The notes under the pieces are model-generated. The model did no database searches. It saw only the letters and a list, made by a program, of their open reading frames with translations, and was not told the origin of the DNA. DNA of 64,000 bases, taken from Sialis fuliginosa (Eukaryota; Arthropoda; Insecta; Megaloptera; Sialidae). Made by a program: the position numbers and the translations under genes. Numbering within the stretch: position 1 is the first letter of the stretch; every line of letters starts with the position of its first letter. Below, in pieces: positions 1-11,564 of this stretch. The stretch lies in contig OY540810.1 in NCBI GenBank assembly GCA_961205875.1, positions 31,620,001 to 31,684,000 on the forward strand, given 5' to 3'.

Positions 1-2540
1 AATGGACATTTTAAAGGGCATACTGACTAATATGAATTTAAAATGTCTAATCAACATACATAGATCTGTAAAGGGATATGATTGATTTCTAAATTCGTCA
101 AGTTGTTTATTGCTACATTAACAAGACTCGGATTCGCGTAAAAAGTAATTTATTCGTTAAAAAAACATTAAAGAAAACTACTGTAATATGCGATGAAACA
201 CTAGTCGAAAATATAATGAACAAAAACACCCAAGTATATTATAAAATAATTTATTATTAAACTTATAAAAATGTGCATTATTTATTCTTAAAAAATAATG
301 GGATGGGTGGGAGATGGAGTTGAACGGTTTCATGTTTTCGAATTTCGACTGTTACCATTCGAAAGAGTATAAAAAAGTTTTATACTATATATTTTTTTAT
401 ATCTTCATTAGTCTCAGAGTTATTTGAAATGTACGATTATTTTGCATATTTTCATAGGGTTATTTCACCCCCTTAAACCGTTTTATCGCAGCTAAAATTT
501 TTCTTATACTTCTCCTCTAACTATACAAAATTTGAATTCGATACAATTTTTTTGTCGCTTGAAAAAGTTCCCTGTTTGTTATTGTACAAAAACTAACTTG
601 TCACTGTACAAGAAACTTCCCATTCCTTACTTTTATAAAAAAAACAAATTCTCTGAAAAGTGCATTATAATTATAGTGGTGTCATTTCGTAATTACGCGA
701 AGGGTACACTTGAAACAGAATAAATAAGGGAGAAAGAAGAACCTATATACGTGTTGTTTTCTTTAAAACTTACACTCACCAAACAACAACATTACATTGA
801 TGTGTTCCCAGTATTTACACTTGTGTAAGTTAATTATGTTATGTATCAAAATAAACATCACATATCGAATGCATTATGTAGTATAAAATGGACATACTAA
901 CTGCTCAGAAGTTAAAACGTAAAGGAGGTTGGGGCGTTACAAGACATTATGAAAACGCCTTCAAAATTATTATATTTTAAAGATAAAACAAATTGTTGGA
1001 ACTCAAAGAGATTTGGAAGTTTGTTTTTGCAGATAAAATTGAAAAGTCTAACGTATATGTGAATTTTTTTTATATCTGAATGAAAACTAAGCATGAGATT
1101 AATTAAATTAATTTATTTATTTATTATAAAAACTTTTATAATTAATTATGACTTCTGGGTACAAGTCACACAAATCAGAAGAATATACATATAATCATTT
1201 TTATAAAAATATTTTATAATTTTGCAGGTGATTTAAAAAATATACATGTAAAAATTACATACTTGTAAACATCTACAATAAGCATACATATGTATATATA
1301 ATACGAAAAGCAATAGTTTATACAGCTGTAGAGTATAAATACACTAACGTTAAATATAGTTTAACAAAGAGAAATCATTTAAAACCCGATTTCACATGCT
1401 TTGCAAACAACATTCAATATATCATTCATTTCTAGTAAATAAAATAAGAAATATATCCATGCTTTCATATTGAAAATGATCCATGAAAGAGTACAATATA
1501 TAAATAGGTCAAACATTACCGATACTATGTAGATTTCTTAAATTCAAGAATAAGGGATAAATTACATATCATTGTATTGAATGACAATAAGATTAAAAAT
1601 AAGTATGTTTGTACTATACTGTACTTATTTAATGTTATTTATTTAAGGAATGAACACTTGGGAATGATCTTATAAGGTGATGACCCCTTTTAGTTTTGAC
1701 AAAAATACGTTATTTATACAGAAAATAAAACACAAGATGAAATCCACACCAGAAAATAAAATAAGTCACATATTTTTATATATATTTTTTATATAGATTT
1801 AACTATTTTAAAATATTTAGTTTTTTGTGTAACTTACAATACAGGACCTTTTTAGCATTGAAAAGAAAATAGTAAGCCCTTTAATTATGCAATGTATGAT
1901 AGAAGACAATACTTAAACCCAGATGTTAAAAAATCCAAGAATTACCATTGTAAATGTTTTTACGTTGGTATGAAAAAAATCATTCGCTGTTAAATAAAAG
2001 AAATGCATTTGAATCGTAATTTCAATTGAACGTAAATCTTTTCATTACACGATTCTTCAAATTCCTAATTATTTTCACGTGAAGTGAGAGAGACAGAGCA
2101 TTAAAGAACAAAACGTAATCTGATCTGCACATCTTTATTATCAGAGCACAGGTATTCCGACAAATTCCTGGACAAAGTACACTGACAATACGTGTTTCTT
2201 ACGTCGGCAGGTTGATCTGCCCATTCATGAACGTTTCTCTTGTGAAAATATCCACACTAAGCAAGGGGTGGCAAAAAATACAAATATAATCATGCAATCT
2301 AAACATTAATTCAATTTTAAATTTTTTAAGGGTTGCTAAATTGAATACGTCTGTCCATAAACGCTCTACTGCTAAAAGGAGGAGCTTACCTCATATTTTT
2401 TGATTGTAATATTTTTTTGTTCACTTAATTCGTCAAAAATTTTTCAAAGATATAATTCATTTTTAAATTATTTTTAAAATGGTTCGTAAAAGACAGTGTA
2501 AAAATTTTTTTTTAGATATTCTACTCTGTATCATAAGGAA
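1..2540. other. AT-rich non-coding DNA, no gene seen
   Basis: There are no supported coding, RNA or inverted-repeat features. Short open frames at 532-723 and 912-1094 have low-complexity, lysine/isoleucine-rich translations typical of chance in AT-rich DNA. A G-rich stretch near 301-320 and a TTTCACCCCC stretch near 465-475 faintly resemble the dispersed repeat at 16.2-16.7 kb, but not well enough to call. Confidence 0.6.
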
Positions 2541-2986
2541 CAATCCATAAATTACGTCACACAAATTTAATGGTTTTTACCCCCTCCCCTTCCCCCGGCT
2601 ATGTCACATTCGTGTGACCCTCCCTTGTTGTGACGTCACACAAGTTTCGAAACAATAAGTAGGTAGTCAAAATCAACGAAAAAAAATCAAAAGAAATATT
2701 TTTTCATTGTCCTTGGTTATTCATATTATTTTTTTTTGTTTATTAATAAAAATTATATGAAATTTTACCAAGCACGTTTGAAAATTTCTTCTTCACAGGT
2801 CTCGAGTTACTAACAGCATAGTAATTTTTCGTCAAAATTTTTGCTCTAAGAATTAATATAAAATTCATTATTTTGATTTTTTAGACGTGACGTCACGAAG
2901 CTTGTGTTTCCTTCCCTCCCTTGTCGCACCATGTCACAATTTGTAGCCCCCCCCCCCCTCAACGTATGACGTAATTTATGGATAAC
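2541..2986. mobile_element. MITE, TCCATAAATTACGTCAC family, complete
   Basis: The left end (2545-2561) reads TCCATAAATTACGTCAC. The right end (about 2966-2983) is its near inverse, ATGACGTAATTTATGGA. C-rich blocks lie just inside both ends (2580-2596 and 2947-2959), and GTGTGAC/GTCACA words recur inside. There is no coding capacity. Relatives lie at 14984-15356 (opposite orientation) and 36788-36960. The superfamily is not assigned because no clear target-site duplication was seen. Confidence 0.75.
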
Positions 2987-3780
2987 CCCTAATGTACAAA
3001 AATAAATATTATGGTGGCCACAGCAGTTAATTTATTTGATTTCAGCGACTTTATAACCATTAAAATCCATAGATAACATATCACAACTGCTTGTTATGAA
3101 GTGGGTATCTATAATAAAGAATTCATAGAAATATTTCGTTTATAATATCAAGGATATATAGATCAAATAAAAAAGACCAGCCCGCTAAAATTAATGTATA
3201 AATAATATTTTAATGTAAAAAATGTGCACAACCCTAGACGTGAACTGTAAAAATGCCTGTCGGATTAAGAGGGTGAGCTTCTATTGTAAAGCGATCTGTA
3301 TAGATATATATTAGCTAGACATTTTGCAATACTACTGCATTCTATGGTGTCATTTTATGCCACTATACATTTTAGATCTGATTGTGAGATATATATTTAG
3401 TGATGCCCTAAATAGAATTTTATTTAATTCGTTTAGTTAACCAGACCAAGGTGAAATACTTTTGTTAAATGTTTTAGATCCAATTTCTATTATGTATGTA
3501 TACGTGTATATTACATTTAATATAACCTGGTAAAAGGTTTTATATAGAATTACAAAATTCATATAAAACAATAAACCTTTTTTAGCTTTAGAGCTTTCGC
3601 ATTGATATAAAATTGAAGTGTTAGTTCATTAATGAAAATTATAATTAAGAAACTCGAAAAATATTACGAAAATTGCAACTACATATATTGTAAATTTTAT
3701 AACATATCTCTATTGTAACAAACAACAGACAAAAACTATGGTTATGACTTATCAAATACAAATTCCCTAACCGTAAAAAT
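2987..3780. other. AT-rich non-coding DNA
   Basis: No open frame, inverted repeat or family repeat could be supported here. Confidence 0.55.
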
Positions 3781-3785
3781 TGTAA

Positions 3786-3830
3786 GAGTTGAGACGTGTT
3801 TCAATAGCAATGCTATCATCATCAGAGTCG
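3786..3830 (-). ncRNA. Degenerate hammerhead-like ribozyme remnant
   Basis: On the minus strand, CTGATGA (3825 to 3819) is followed by a stem-loop (3818 to 3803; stem ATAGC/GCTAT, loop ATT), then GAAA (3802-3799) and ACGTC (3797-3793), with a possible GUC cleavage site. These are the hammerhead core elements in the right order. Stem I does not pair, so this is probably a dead copy. Penelope-like retroelements are known to carry such minimal ribozymes; linking this copy to them is inference. Confidence 0.4.
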
Positions 3831-4018
3831 ACACTAAAGTCTTTAGGTTAGGAGATTTGTTTTTGATATTTGAAAGCAAATAAACTGCATAGAAACTTTT
3901 TTCATTTTAATAAAAACATATTTTTCCAATCTCTTTTTATTTTGTCTTAGAAATTAAATGTAAGTTAAAATTATAATAATTTTTAAGTATACCCTAATTT
4001 GAGATATTAAATATTATA

Positions 4019-4794
4019 CAGTGTATTCCAAGTTGATTAAGACATAGGAAATTTAACATGGGGGCTATTAGAAATGTTGTAGTAACCTTTGGTCAAATTT
4101 AACGATGATGATTGGTGCATTTTGAAATGCCGCCACAAAATTTAATAAAATAATAATTAGTATTTTGTTTTCAAATTTATATCTGCCAAAAAATATTATT
4201 ATAATTTTATCTAGGATGCTTAAATTAATGAAATTAAAGTTGAGAACAAAATACTGTTGATTAATTTAAAATTTATCAGTTAGTTTCGAGGCGGCATTTC
4301 AAAATGCACCAATCACACATTGTTAAATTTGACCAAAGGTTACTACAACATTTCTAATTGTCCCCATGTTTAATTATACAGTGTATTCCAAATCGATTAA
4401 GCCATAGGAAATTTAACATAGGGACAATTAGTAATGTTGTAGTAACCTTTGGTCTAATTTAACGATGATGATTGGTGCATTTTGAAATGCCGCCACAAAA
4501 TTTAATAAAATAGTAATCAGTATTTTGTTTTCAAATTTATATCTGTCAAAAAATATTATTATAATTTTATCTAGGATGCTTAAATTATTGAAATTAAAGT
4601 TGAGAACAAAATACTGTTGATTAATTTAAAATTTATCAGTTAGTTTCGAAGCGGCAATTCAAAATGCACCAATCACATATCGTTAAATTTTATCAAAGGT
4701 TACTACAACACTTCTAATTGTCCCTATGTTAAATTTCCTATGGCTTAACCATCTTGGAATACACTGTATGTCTTAATCAACTTGGAATACACTG
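4019..4794. mobile_element. Outer MITE with CAGTGTATTCCAAG ends, split by a relative
   Basis: It starts with CAGTGTATTCCAAGTTGATT after a TA (4017-4018) and ends with the inverse sequence at 4794 before a TA (4795-4796). Long subterminal inverted segments contain TTTGAAATGCCGCC and its complement. A second copy (4379-4766) sits inside the right terminal repeat. Both pairs of ends match within their pair: the outer ends carry TAAGACATA, the inner ends TAAGCCATA. This supports nesting rather than simple tandem duplication. TA targets suggest Tc1/mariner-type mobilisation. Confidence 0.8.
4379..4766. mobile_element. Inner MITE, same family, TA-flanked
   Basis: A 388-bp fold-back element flanked by TA (4377-4378 and 4767-4768). 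Its ends are CAGTGTATTCCAA and the inverse. The interior is about 90% or more identical by eye to 4019-4376, with subterminal inverted segments at about 4393-4500 and 4640-4745. It is non-coding. Confidence 0.82.
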
Positions 4795-5222
4795 TATATA
4801 TACATTTATGTCAATGTCAAAATACTATGGACATGAAAATAATTTTTTTTCTCATTTAAAATTATAGGTACTATTTTTAAAACAGTCAATTTTGTTTGTC
4901 ATGAAAATTTCGTTTAACCTTTTCCAATTTTAATATTGTTAATGATTTTACCAGCTTAAATTAACAGCAAAATATTTTGAATGTTTTTGATATACCTACT
5001 TTAATTATTTGCAGAATTTCAAAGATCAAAATTATATCATATCAATTTTTGTTCAATCTACTAATCGTATGTGTATTGAACGAAAGTAATAGTTTAAAAA
5101 TCATGTACAGCATGTCAGCATCTACAATCTACAACTTCTACTCGCTCACTTAAGAACTCTCGTTACAGACAATTGGATCCAGTGAGCATAGAAGTACATC
5201 ATTGAAATTCGGCGTTAGTCCT

Positions 5223-5223
<1 letters not shown>

Positions 5224-5267
<44 letters not shown>

Positions 5268-5315
5268 CGCACACACACACACACATGCGCATACACACGC
5301 ACACGAATGAGAGAG
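5224..5315. repeat. (CA)n microsatellite
   Basis: An almost pure CA tract from 5224 to about 5265, then CA runs broken by ATGCGCA words to about 5303. The long valine/cysteine repeat translated from this stretch is an artefact of the repeat. Confidence 0.95.
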
Positions 5316-5470
5316 CAGAAGCACATCGGGACATGAGCGCGTCACCGACCGGAAGTCGTTCATCACGGGCGGCCCCCGTGCAGGCGGCGGGGGTGTTCAA
5401 CACTCACCAGTGCTGAAGAACAGGGGGGTGGAGGGAAGACAACACACACACACATACATACACATTGCGT
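5304..5470 (-). promoter_or_regulatory. GC-rich island with possible minus-strand splice donor
   Basis: CpG-dense sequence (for example 5335-5395) stands out in the AT-rich background. On the minus strand, CTG/GTGAGT spans 5410 to 5402, a near-perfect splice donor, so this could be the end of a 5' exon reading leftward. No convincing coding frame precedes it. A cis-regulatory island is equally possible. Confidence 0.3.
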
Positions 5471-5727
5471 GAACGAGAAAAGCACGGTAGCGCTGTATAC
5501 TACCGTCGATGTTGCCAAATTAAAAAGGAGTCCCTCGGATAAAGTATGTGTAAGTGTGGGTGTGTCTGTGTGTGTGTGTGTGAGCGCATATGTGCAGTGG
5601 CTGGATTTATGGGTATGTGGATTTAATGCAGTGGTACCTAAAATGACGAGTGTATATCTTTTCGAAGATTTTATATACAGTTGAATTGCAAATACACAAA
5701 TAAGAAGTTTCTTAAATTAGTTTTTTT

Positions 5728-5945
5728 TTGCTTCCTCGCCATAAATATCTTAAGTAGAAGGCTAAGTGGTCGTTTTCTAAAGTAGAAAAAAATTATATCT
5801 GATTTCAAACGGCATGATCTTTCCGTTTTAAATCAAAACAGACACTTTTCATTCCATATTTGTCTGGTAGATGGTGCCATATAAAAATTATCAAAACGGA
5901 TAGGGGTGATATCTCACAATGTTTTTTAATACCTACCTCAAGAAC
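5728..5945 (+). repeat. Diverged fragment of the GCTTCCTCG dispersed repeat
   Basis: TTGCTTCCTCGCC at 5729, GATCTTTCCGTTTTAAATCA near 5817 and TTTTCATTCCATATTTGTCTG near 5846 match the order of landmarks in the better copies at 48421 and 50487. It is strongly diverged. Confidence 0.55.
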
Positions 5946-6802
5946 CACGCGTGTTATTAAAAAAATGTATATAATAATATAATAATAAATAATATTTATA
6001 GAGCGTTACATTTTCTATAAGAAAGGTTAACTTTAAAAATCTTCACTTACAAATATATACATACTACCTTTGCAGAAATATACCATCACCTTGTACTTAA
6101 CTAATCAAGTATTTTTGTACCAAAATTTACAATTTAAAAAACAATATATGGTTACATTAGAGACTGATCGCCTCAAATATACCATCATCAAACAAATTTC
6201 TTAGTTCTTAGTTAATAAAATCTATAAGTACCTACCTTTCAAAGTACCTTCATAGTTTCACGACTCATAAGTTAGTATCTAATTTAAGTTTTGTGAAAAT
6301 CAGAAATAAGCTTCTAATTTATCTGTCATGACAGATACTAATACCTGACTTTGTTGATATTTTGCGAGTTAGCAGACACATCTGGTTAGGTTTTGTCTAT
6401 AAAGAGTTTTAAATCTTAAAGGGTTTTCCAAACAATAAATACTTAAAATTAACTTCCCTTTTCACACAAAATATTCTAATAAAATTCATTCGCATTGAAC
6501 ACAGTACAACCTGTATTGTCAACTATCAATATTATAGCGATATTCTATTAACCGAAATTATTAACGTATAAATGTTAATTTTACTTTATTTAGTAGTCAT
6601 AAATAAAATATTCATTTCTTCAATAATTGTCTCAAAACCAAATGAATCGATTTAAAGTTGGCAACAACGGATACGGGATACCCAATTGGGTAAATCTAGT
6701 CAGCTGCTGTAGCACTATTTAGGTCACATACGTATTATATGTGTCACCAACATCGATACGTTCTGATCCCAATCAACAGATTTGAAGAATCTTAACTCGT
6801 GT
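5946..6802. other. AT-rich non-coding DNA
   Basis: No supported gene, repeat family or structured RNA was found. Confidence 0.5.
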
Positions 6803-7105
6803 CAGTAGCGTTGCTGGGGGGGGGGGGGGGGAGGTATTAAGAAATAAAGCCTATTTACCATATTGTTTTGGTTCTTTTAAGCTTCCAGGGAGTTAAATGT
6901 GTAAAACAAATTTTTTTGGGTTTTGAATATCTATAAAGGGTGTAATAACCATCGAATATATAAAAAAAAAAATTGTCATTAAAAAATCACAGGGGTGACA
7001 CCCGCCTAATGTGTAAAAAATTAAACATATTGACTTTTTGGCGGAGGAAGGGGTGACACTCTTGATTTCTGCCCCGGGTGTCCCCCCCCCCTCTAGCCTC
7101 TCTAC
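6803..7105. mobile_element. Probable hAT-type MITE with poly-G/poly-C ends
   Basis: The left end CAGTAGCGTTGCT is followed by a run of about 16 G. The right end is a C run followed by CTCTAGCCTCTCTACA, which is partly its inverse (about 12 of 17 positions). CAG...CTG-like termini beside poly-G are typical of insect hAT MITEs. No 8-bp duplication is visible, so the assignment is tentative. Confidence 0.4.
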
Positions 7106-7373
7106 ATTTATCTGACAATGAGATGTTCAGATGGCAAAGAGGATAACTCCACTCAATGGGGGATCCAGAGAAATATAAAGGGGATGGACCATAATAGAAA
7201 TAATGTTATTTGTGTGAATTGTGCCTGCTTACACATTTTTGTATTTTTCCATAGCATACTGTAACCCGAGTTTGACCATGATAAATTAATCTTATTTTTT
7301 GTTTTTTACTTTTAAACTTTCAGACATGGATCAGTGAACAAAGTTTTATTTTATAAGGTTTTATTGTTGAAGA

Positions 7374-7792
7374 AATAATTTAATTTAATTGGTTTTAAAA
7401 TTCCATGATGCAAATTAAAAGATATATATTATCCAGTGTATCCCTCTGAATCCACCAATGACAAGATAACTAAACTGCTTTGGTCACTACAAGATTTTTT
7501 CATACTTACATCATTATAAAGAAACTATACTCTATTTAATTTAAGAATGCAGTGATTGCCGTGGTTTTTGACGGTAAAATGCACGATTTGTACCGTCAAA
7601 ACCCCGGCAACCACTGCATTCTTAAATTAAATAGAGTATAGTTTCTTTATAATGATGTAAGTATGAAAAAATCTTGTAGTGACCAAAGCAGTTTAGTTAT
7701 CTTGTCATTGGTGGATTCAGAGGGATACACTGGATAATATATATCTTTTCATTTGCATCATGGAATTTTAAAACCAATTAAATTAAATTATT
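7374..7792. repeat. 419-bp near-perfect palindrome
   Basis: The left arm (7374-7576) and right arm (7591-7792) are inverse copies. Only about four differences were seen over some 202 positions: three substitutions and one indel, mostly near the centre. The spacer is 14 nt (7577-7590). A transcript would fold into a very long hairpin. It could be a recent fold-back element, a hairpin-RNA locus or an assembly artefact. No clear target duplication flanks it. Confidence 0.9.
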
Positions 7793-7988
7793 ATATTTTG
7801 TATAGTTTTATTCCCTACAACTTTTTAAGGTAAATATTTAGATAATTACATTTTCTATAACATTCATTCAAAAAATTAATTGAATTACGCACTGTTTCAA
7901 AAATATTTATAAAAAAAAAATGACAATAGTAAACATCTGTTTCCGGTTTAATAATACGCTTCGAAAATAGGAAGTATACATCTACAGC

Positions 7989-8307
7989 CAGAGCTGACCT
8001 TTATAAGTCTGGCGTCCTGGGCGAGATTTATTTCGCCCCCTCCCCCCTACCTCTGAGACGATCAGTTCATCAAGTCGACTATTAAAAATACATTTCTTTA
8101 CTCTAATAATTAAAAAAAAGATGATATAATTTTTTAACCAAAAACAAATGGGTCTTAAATAATACGAATAGTTTAATATTTGGTAATTTTTAATCTATAC
8201 ACAAGTTATTACAAAGAAATTTTAAAAACAATGAACTCCAAACAAACAAAGTCACTTTTTTGCCCCAACGTTCGCCCTAGTCCCCCCTCCCTCTAAAGCC
8301 GACACTG
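7989..8307. mobile_element. hAT-type MITE with degenerate 8-bp target duplication
   Basis: The left end is CAGAGCTGACCTTT and the right end, read inverted, is CAGTGTCGGCTTTA. The flanking octamers TCTACAGC (7981-7988) and TTTACAGT (8308-8315) agree at 6 of 8 positions. C-rich and CGCCC stretches lie just inside both ends. An 8-bp duplication with CAG termini is the hAT signature. It has no coding capacity. Confidence 0.65.
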
Positions 8308-8726
8308 TTTACAGTATACAAGAACCTTAAGTTTAAATTTTCATGTTTTGTACTTTTCACCGTTTTGGCTATAGAGTGTTCACAGATCGACAGACAGACA
8401 CACAGACATCATTGAGATAAGGGACCCTAAAAAACGTGTAATTCCGTTGAAGTATATTGAGTTCCACAGACGTATAAAAAACTAAAAAAATAGTCGGATT
8501 TACTTCTTAATATTTTGTATGATGTACAAGCTATAGTGTATGAAATTATACAAGAAAAAATAGATATATTCTCGTTATTATACACCAGATGTGTAGTGAT
8601 CTCCGCATATGTGGATTATGATAGATATATTTATTTTGGTCCGAATTAATGAAAGTGTATCCAGTGTTTCTAAAAAAGTATTTATAAAGTTTTTACTGTT
8701 TTTACATGTATGTATATAAAAATAAA
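8308..8726. other. AT-rich DNA with a weak dispersed-repeat-like stretch
   Basis: At 8380-8410 there is a GACAGACAGACACACAGAC stretch of the kind found in insect repeat 3' regions. Nothing further is supported. Confidence 0.4.
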
Positions 8727-8942
8727 TGAGGAAGTGAGTTCCAAAAAGTTAAAAAAAATCGAGATGCAATGGATTTTGAAAGAATTTTAGGCATTCTTTA
8801 ATTATGTTTATATTATGATTGACCGAGTATTGCTCAAAACTGACATTACCATATGAACAAATGCCAAAAATTATTTCAAAATCTACTACATCTCAATTTT
8901 TTTTCTAAATGGAACGAACGAGTTTTGAAATTCACATTTAGA
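8727..8942. mobile_element. MITE, TGAGGAGGTGAGTTCC family, near-complete
   Basis: The left end TGAGGAAGTGAGTTCCAAAA (8727) and right end GAACGAACGAGTTTTGAAATTC form terminal inverted repeats. The centre contains CTCAAAACTGACATTACCAT, shared with 17571-17685. Other members are at 55265-55390 and 57986-58088. Confidence 0.7.
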
Positions 8943-9031
8943 TTCACATATTGAATAACAATATAAAAAATTAGTATCTATAAAATACGTAACTATATTT
9001 AAAAGATCAGACACATGGAACTAACTTATCT

Positions 9032-9238
9032 ATATAAATAATAACAGCTTAATTGTGTAGGCGTCAAAATTTACTAAAGAAAAAGTAATAGCAAGCTTTC
9101 GAATCACATATTCATCCTTAATTACAATGTAAAAATATTGATATTTTAAATTAAAAATTCAGAAATATATATATCTTTTATACAAGAAAATAAATTGAGA
9201 CATTGACGTCTACACAATTAAGCTGTTATTATTTATAT
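9032..9238. mobile_element. Inverted-repeat element with AACAGCTTAATTGTGTAG ends
   Basis: The arms 9032-9067 and 9203-9238 are inverse copies with a single difference by eye (GTAGGCGTC against GTAGACGTC). The 135-nt centre is AT-rich. Read on the minus strand it contains GGATGAATATGTGATTCGAAAG, which vaguely resembles a decayed hammerhead core. The class is unknown. Confidence 0.65.
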
Positions 9239-9950
9239 TTTGAACGTCACTACTATTATATTACAACTATATCTATATACAGTTTTTCATCTATAGTTAA
9301 TAAGAGAGTAAAAGGGGTTAACATACTTTAAGAGTAATCCCCCCTCCCCCTGCTAATTATAATTTTCTACATACACATCAATCCTCAAATACTGCTGAAA
9401 AAGCATTATCGATATTATTTAGGTAGAAAGATATTAACTGTATAAAGTAAAGCTCTTTTAAACAAAAAGTTTAAGATCCACTGTAACACACAATGTACAA
9501 TATTAAAGTGTAATATTGAAATAATACACAACGTACGTTGTTTTAAATTTTATAATATCACATAATAACAGTGTAGAATAATTTTGAATAGCTTTAAATA
9601 AGTACCTACATACAAAATTTAATTAAAAGTATATCGGCTCATAAACAAATTATAACAACGTCAAATTTACTTACAAAGAATTTGTTTCGTTAATATATTT
9701 AATTAAATTATTGTGTGTTTTTAATAACTTGATTGTACGGAATAAATTTTTTTTTTATATTATATGAATATTTTTCTCATATTAAAATATGAATACAAAA
9801 ATAAACACTCCTTATGCACTTTTGATATAGGTACATATATTATAAATTAAATTTTTTGCTCCCTAATTTTAAAAATTATGATTCTTTTTTTTAATTTGCT
9901 AAACAAATTATTTAAATTATTGAAAAATAATATGGTGCAATTATCTAGCA
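9239..9950. other. AT-rich non-coding DNA
   Basis: No supported feature was found. A short C-rich run is at 9339-9350. Confidence 0.5.
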
Positions 9951-10200
9951 TGATGGTGTGACGTGGAGGGGGGTGAGGGACCGAACACACGTGACGTGAC
10001 GAAACGTTTGAAATACCTTTATCAATTTTAAAAAATATGATAGATTTTATTTTTCTGTGGCAATATTAAAACCTTGTTTTTAATGATTTAATTATTAATT
10101 TTCTTCATTCATAAAAATAATCATTCGTTTGGGGGGTCCAGGTTTTATGATGTATTATTATGCAAGGGGTTGAAAAAATGTTATGGATCACCCTTTTATC
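9951..10200. mobile_element. Probable decayed TCCATAAATTACGTCAC-family MITE
   Basis: GGTGTGACGTGGAGGGGGG (9955) resembles the inner left block of the copy at 14984. TTATGGATCACCC (10184-10196) resembles that family's outer right end. G-rich blocks sit near both ends. The sequence is diverged, so this is only a tentative assignment. Confidence 0.35.
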
Positions 10201-10882
10201 TTTTACTGACAGCTTCTTCGTGTTAAACTTATATATTATTCTATATATTAATATTATAATAATATTAAGATAAAATTATTACTTTTTAGTAAGAGGCAAG
10301 TAGCGATCTAGCTTCACAGGAAATATCTGAATGTTTTATATTACAGTCAATAGCGGATTAATGGGGGGGGGGGGTCAGGGAGGTTGTACAATATTATGGA
10401 TAAAACTTATATCGGTGCCTTTTTTATGGAACGCCACATTTGTACCTTTTTCTTGAGCCATAATAGCAATGAAATACATAAATGAATAATGAATAAAAAG
10501 CTATGCCTGATTATACAATTTCATAAAATCAAACAATTAACTTCTAACATATGTCCACATGTGTGGTTAACTATTTCTACGTACATAAAACAAAATGTAG
10601 ACACAATTTACGAATTAACGCTTTCAAATTGAAAACACTGAACACCGAGGTCATGTTCTTAATCATCCTATTAACGTTTCAATTAGTTAACAACTCTGTC
10701 AGATTTAGATTTTACTCTTATAAATTGATCAATTTAAATGTACCGTAAAAACTACAAGAGATACAATTCATAGTTATTTTCATTTACTTCTATGATGTTC
10801 GGCGAACTATGGTACCTATATTGGATTGAAAAAAAAAGTAATTAATTAAGCACTTATAATCTCTGTTCTATATGCGTAGAAA
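10201..10882. other. AT-rich non-coding DNA with a poly-G run
   Basis: A GCGGATTAAT stretch followed by about 13 G occurs at 10352-10375, the sort of end seen in hAT MITEs, but no matching right end was found. The open frame at 10551-10748 looks like chance. Confidence 0.45.
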
Positions 10883-10883
10883 T

Positions 10884-11427
10884 GGGCATGATGCCTAATT
10901 TAAAAAAAAACTATTCTATGGTGATCTTACGTGTCTCCTATTTCTAAAAAAATACTTATTTCTGCAGAAAATAAAGGTTTTATCAGAAAAATTGACCCTT
11001 TTAAAACTAATTTTGAATTTGACGCCAAAACGCTGGCAGGTGTCATAGCGCTTTTTTGTCGTCACACCTATGTATACACTCCTTGTCAACTATAATAAAT
11101 CCTTGTTCCATCGCTAACGTTTCTCGGTTTTAGTTTTGATAACACAAAACTGAGCAAATTAATAATTTAAAACTACAAAATAATTTATAAACAGTGCAGA
11201 TATTAATGAAACAAAAATGATGTTTACTTAGGTGTGACGTCATTCACTCTGATTGATGTTCCATCCAACATGGCGGATTGATGTATTTTATGTTTTTATT
11301 TTAACAAAAATTATATTAATCTCGCTTTTAATATAAAAATAAATACATTTTTTTTGAGAATCTTTTTAACCTATTTCATTATTTAAAATCATAATTTCAG
11401 TGATACTTTGTTAGTGACATCATGCCT
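10884..11427. mobile_element. Possible MITE with GGCATGATG ends
   Basis: GGGCATGATG (10884) and CATCATGCCT (11418-11427) are inverse. The interior contains paired TGTCATAGCGC/GTGACGTCATTC-like words. The terminal repeat is short and the flanks show no clear duplication. Confidence 0.3.
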
Positions 11428-11564
11428 ATTGTATACCTACCTATAGATATTTGTAAATCTAGGCTTCTGAGAATAAGATGGTTCTTCATGTTTATAATAA
11501 TTGAATTTGTTCTAAACAAACTACCAATTTCAGCAAACATAATTTGTAACACTGATATCTATTA

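Noticed and set aside
4019..4794. Simple tandem duplication of one MITE
   Set aside because: The matched end variants and paired TA flanks fit insertion of one copy into another better than tandem duplication.
5221..5403. Cysteine/valine-rich minus-strand frame
   Set aside because: It is a direct product of the (CA)n microsatellite.
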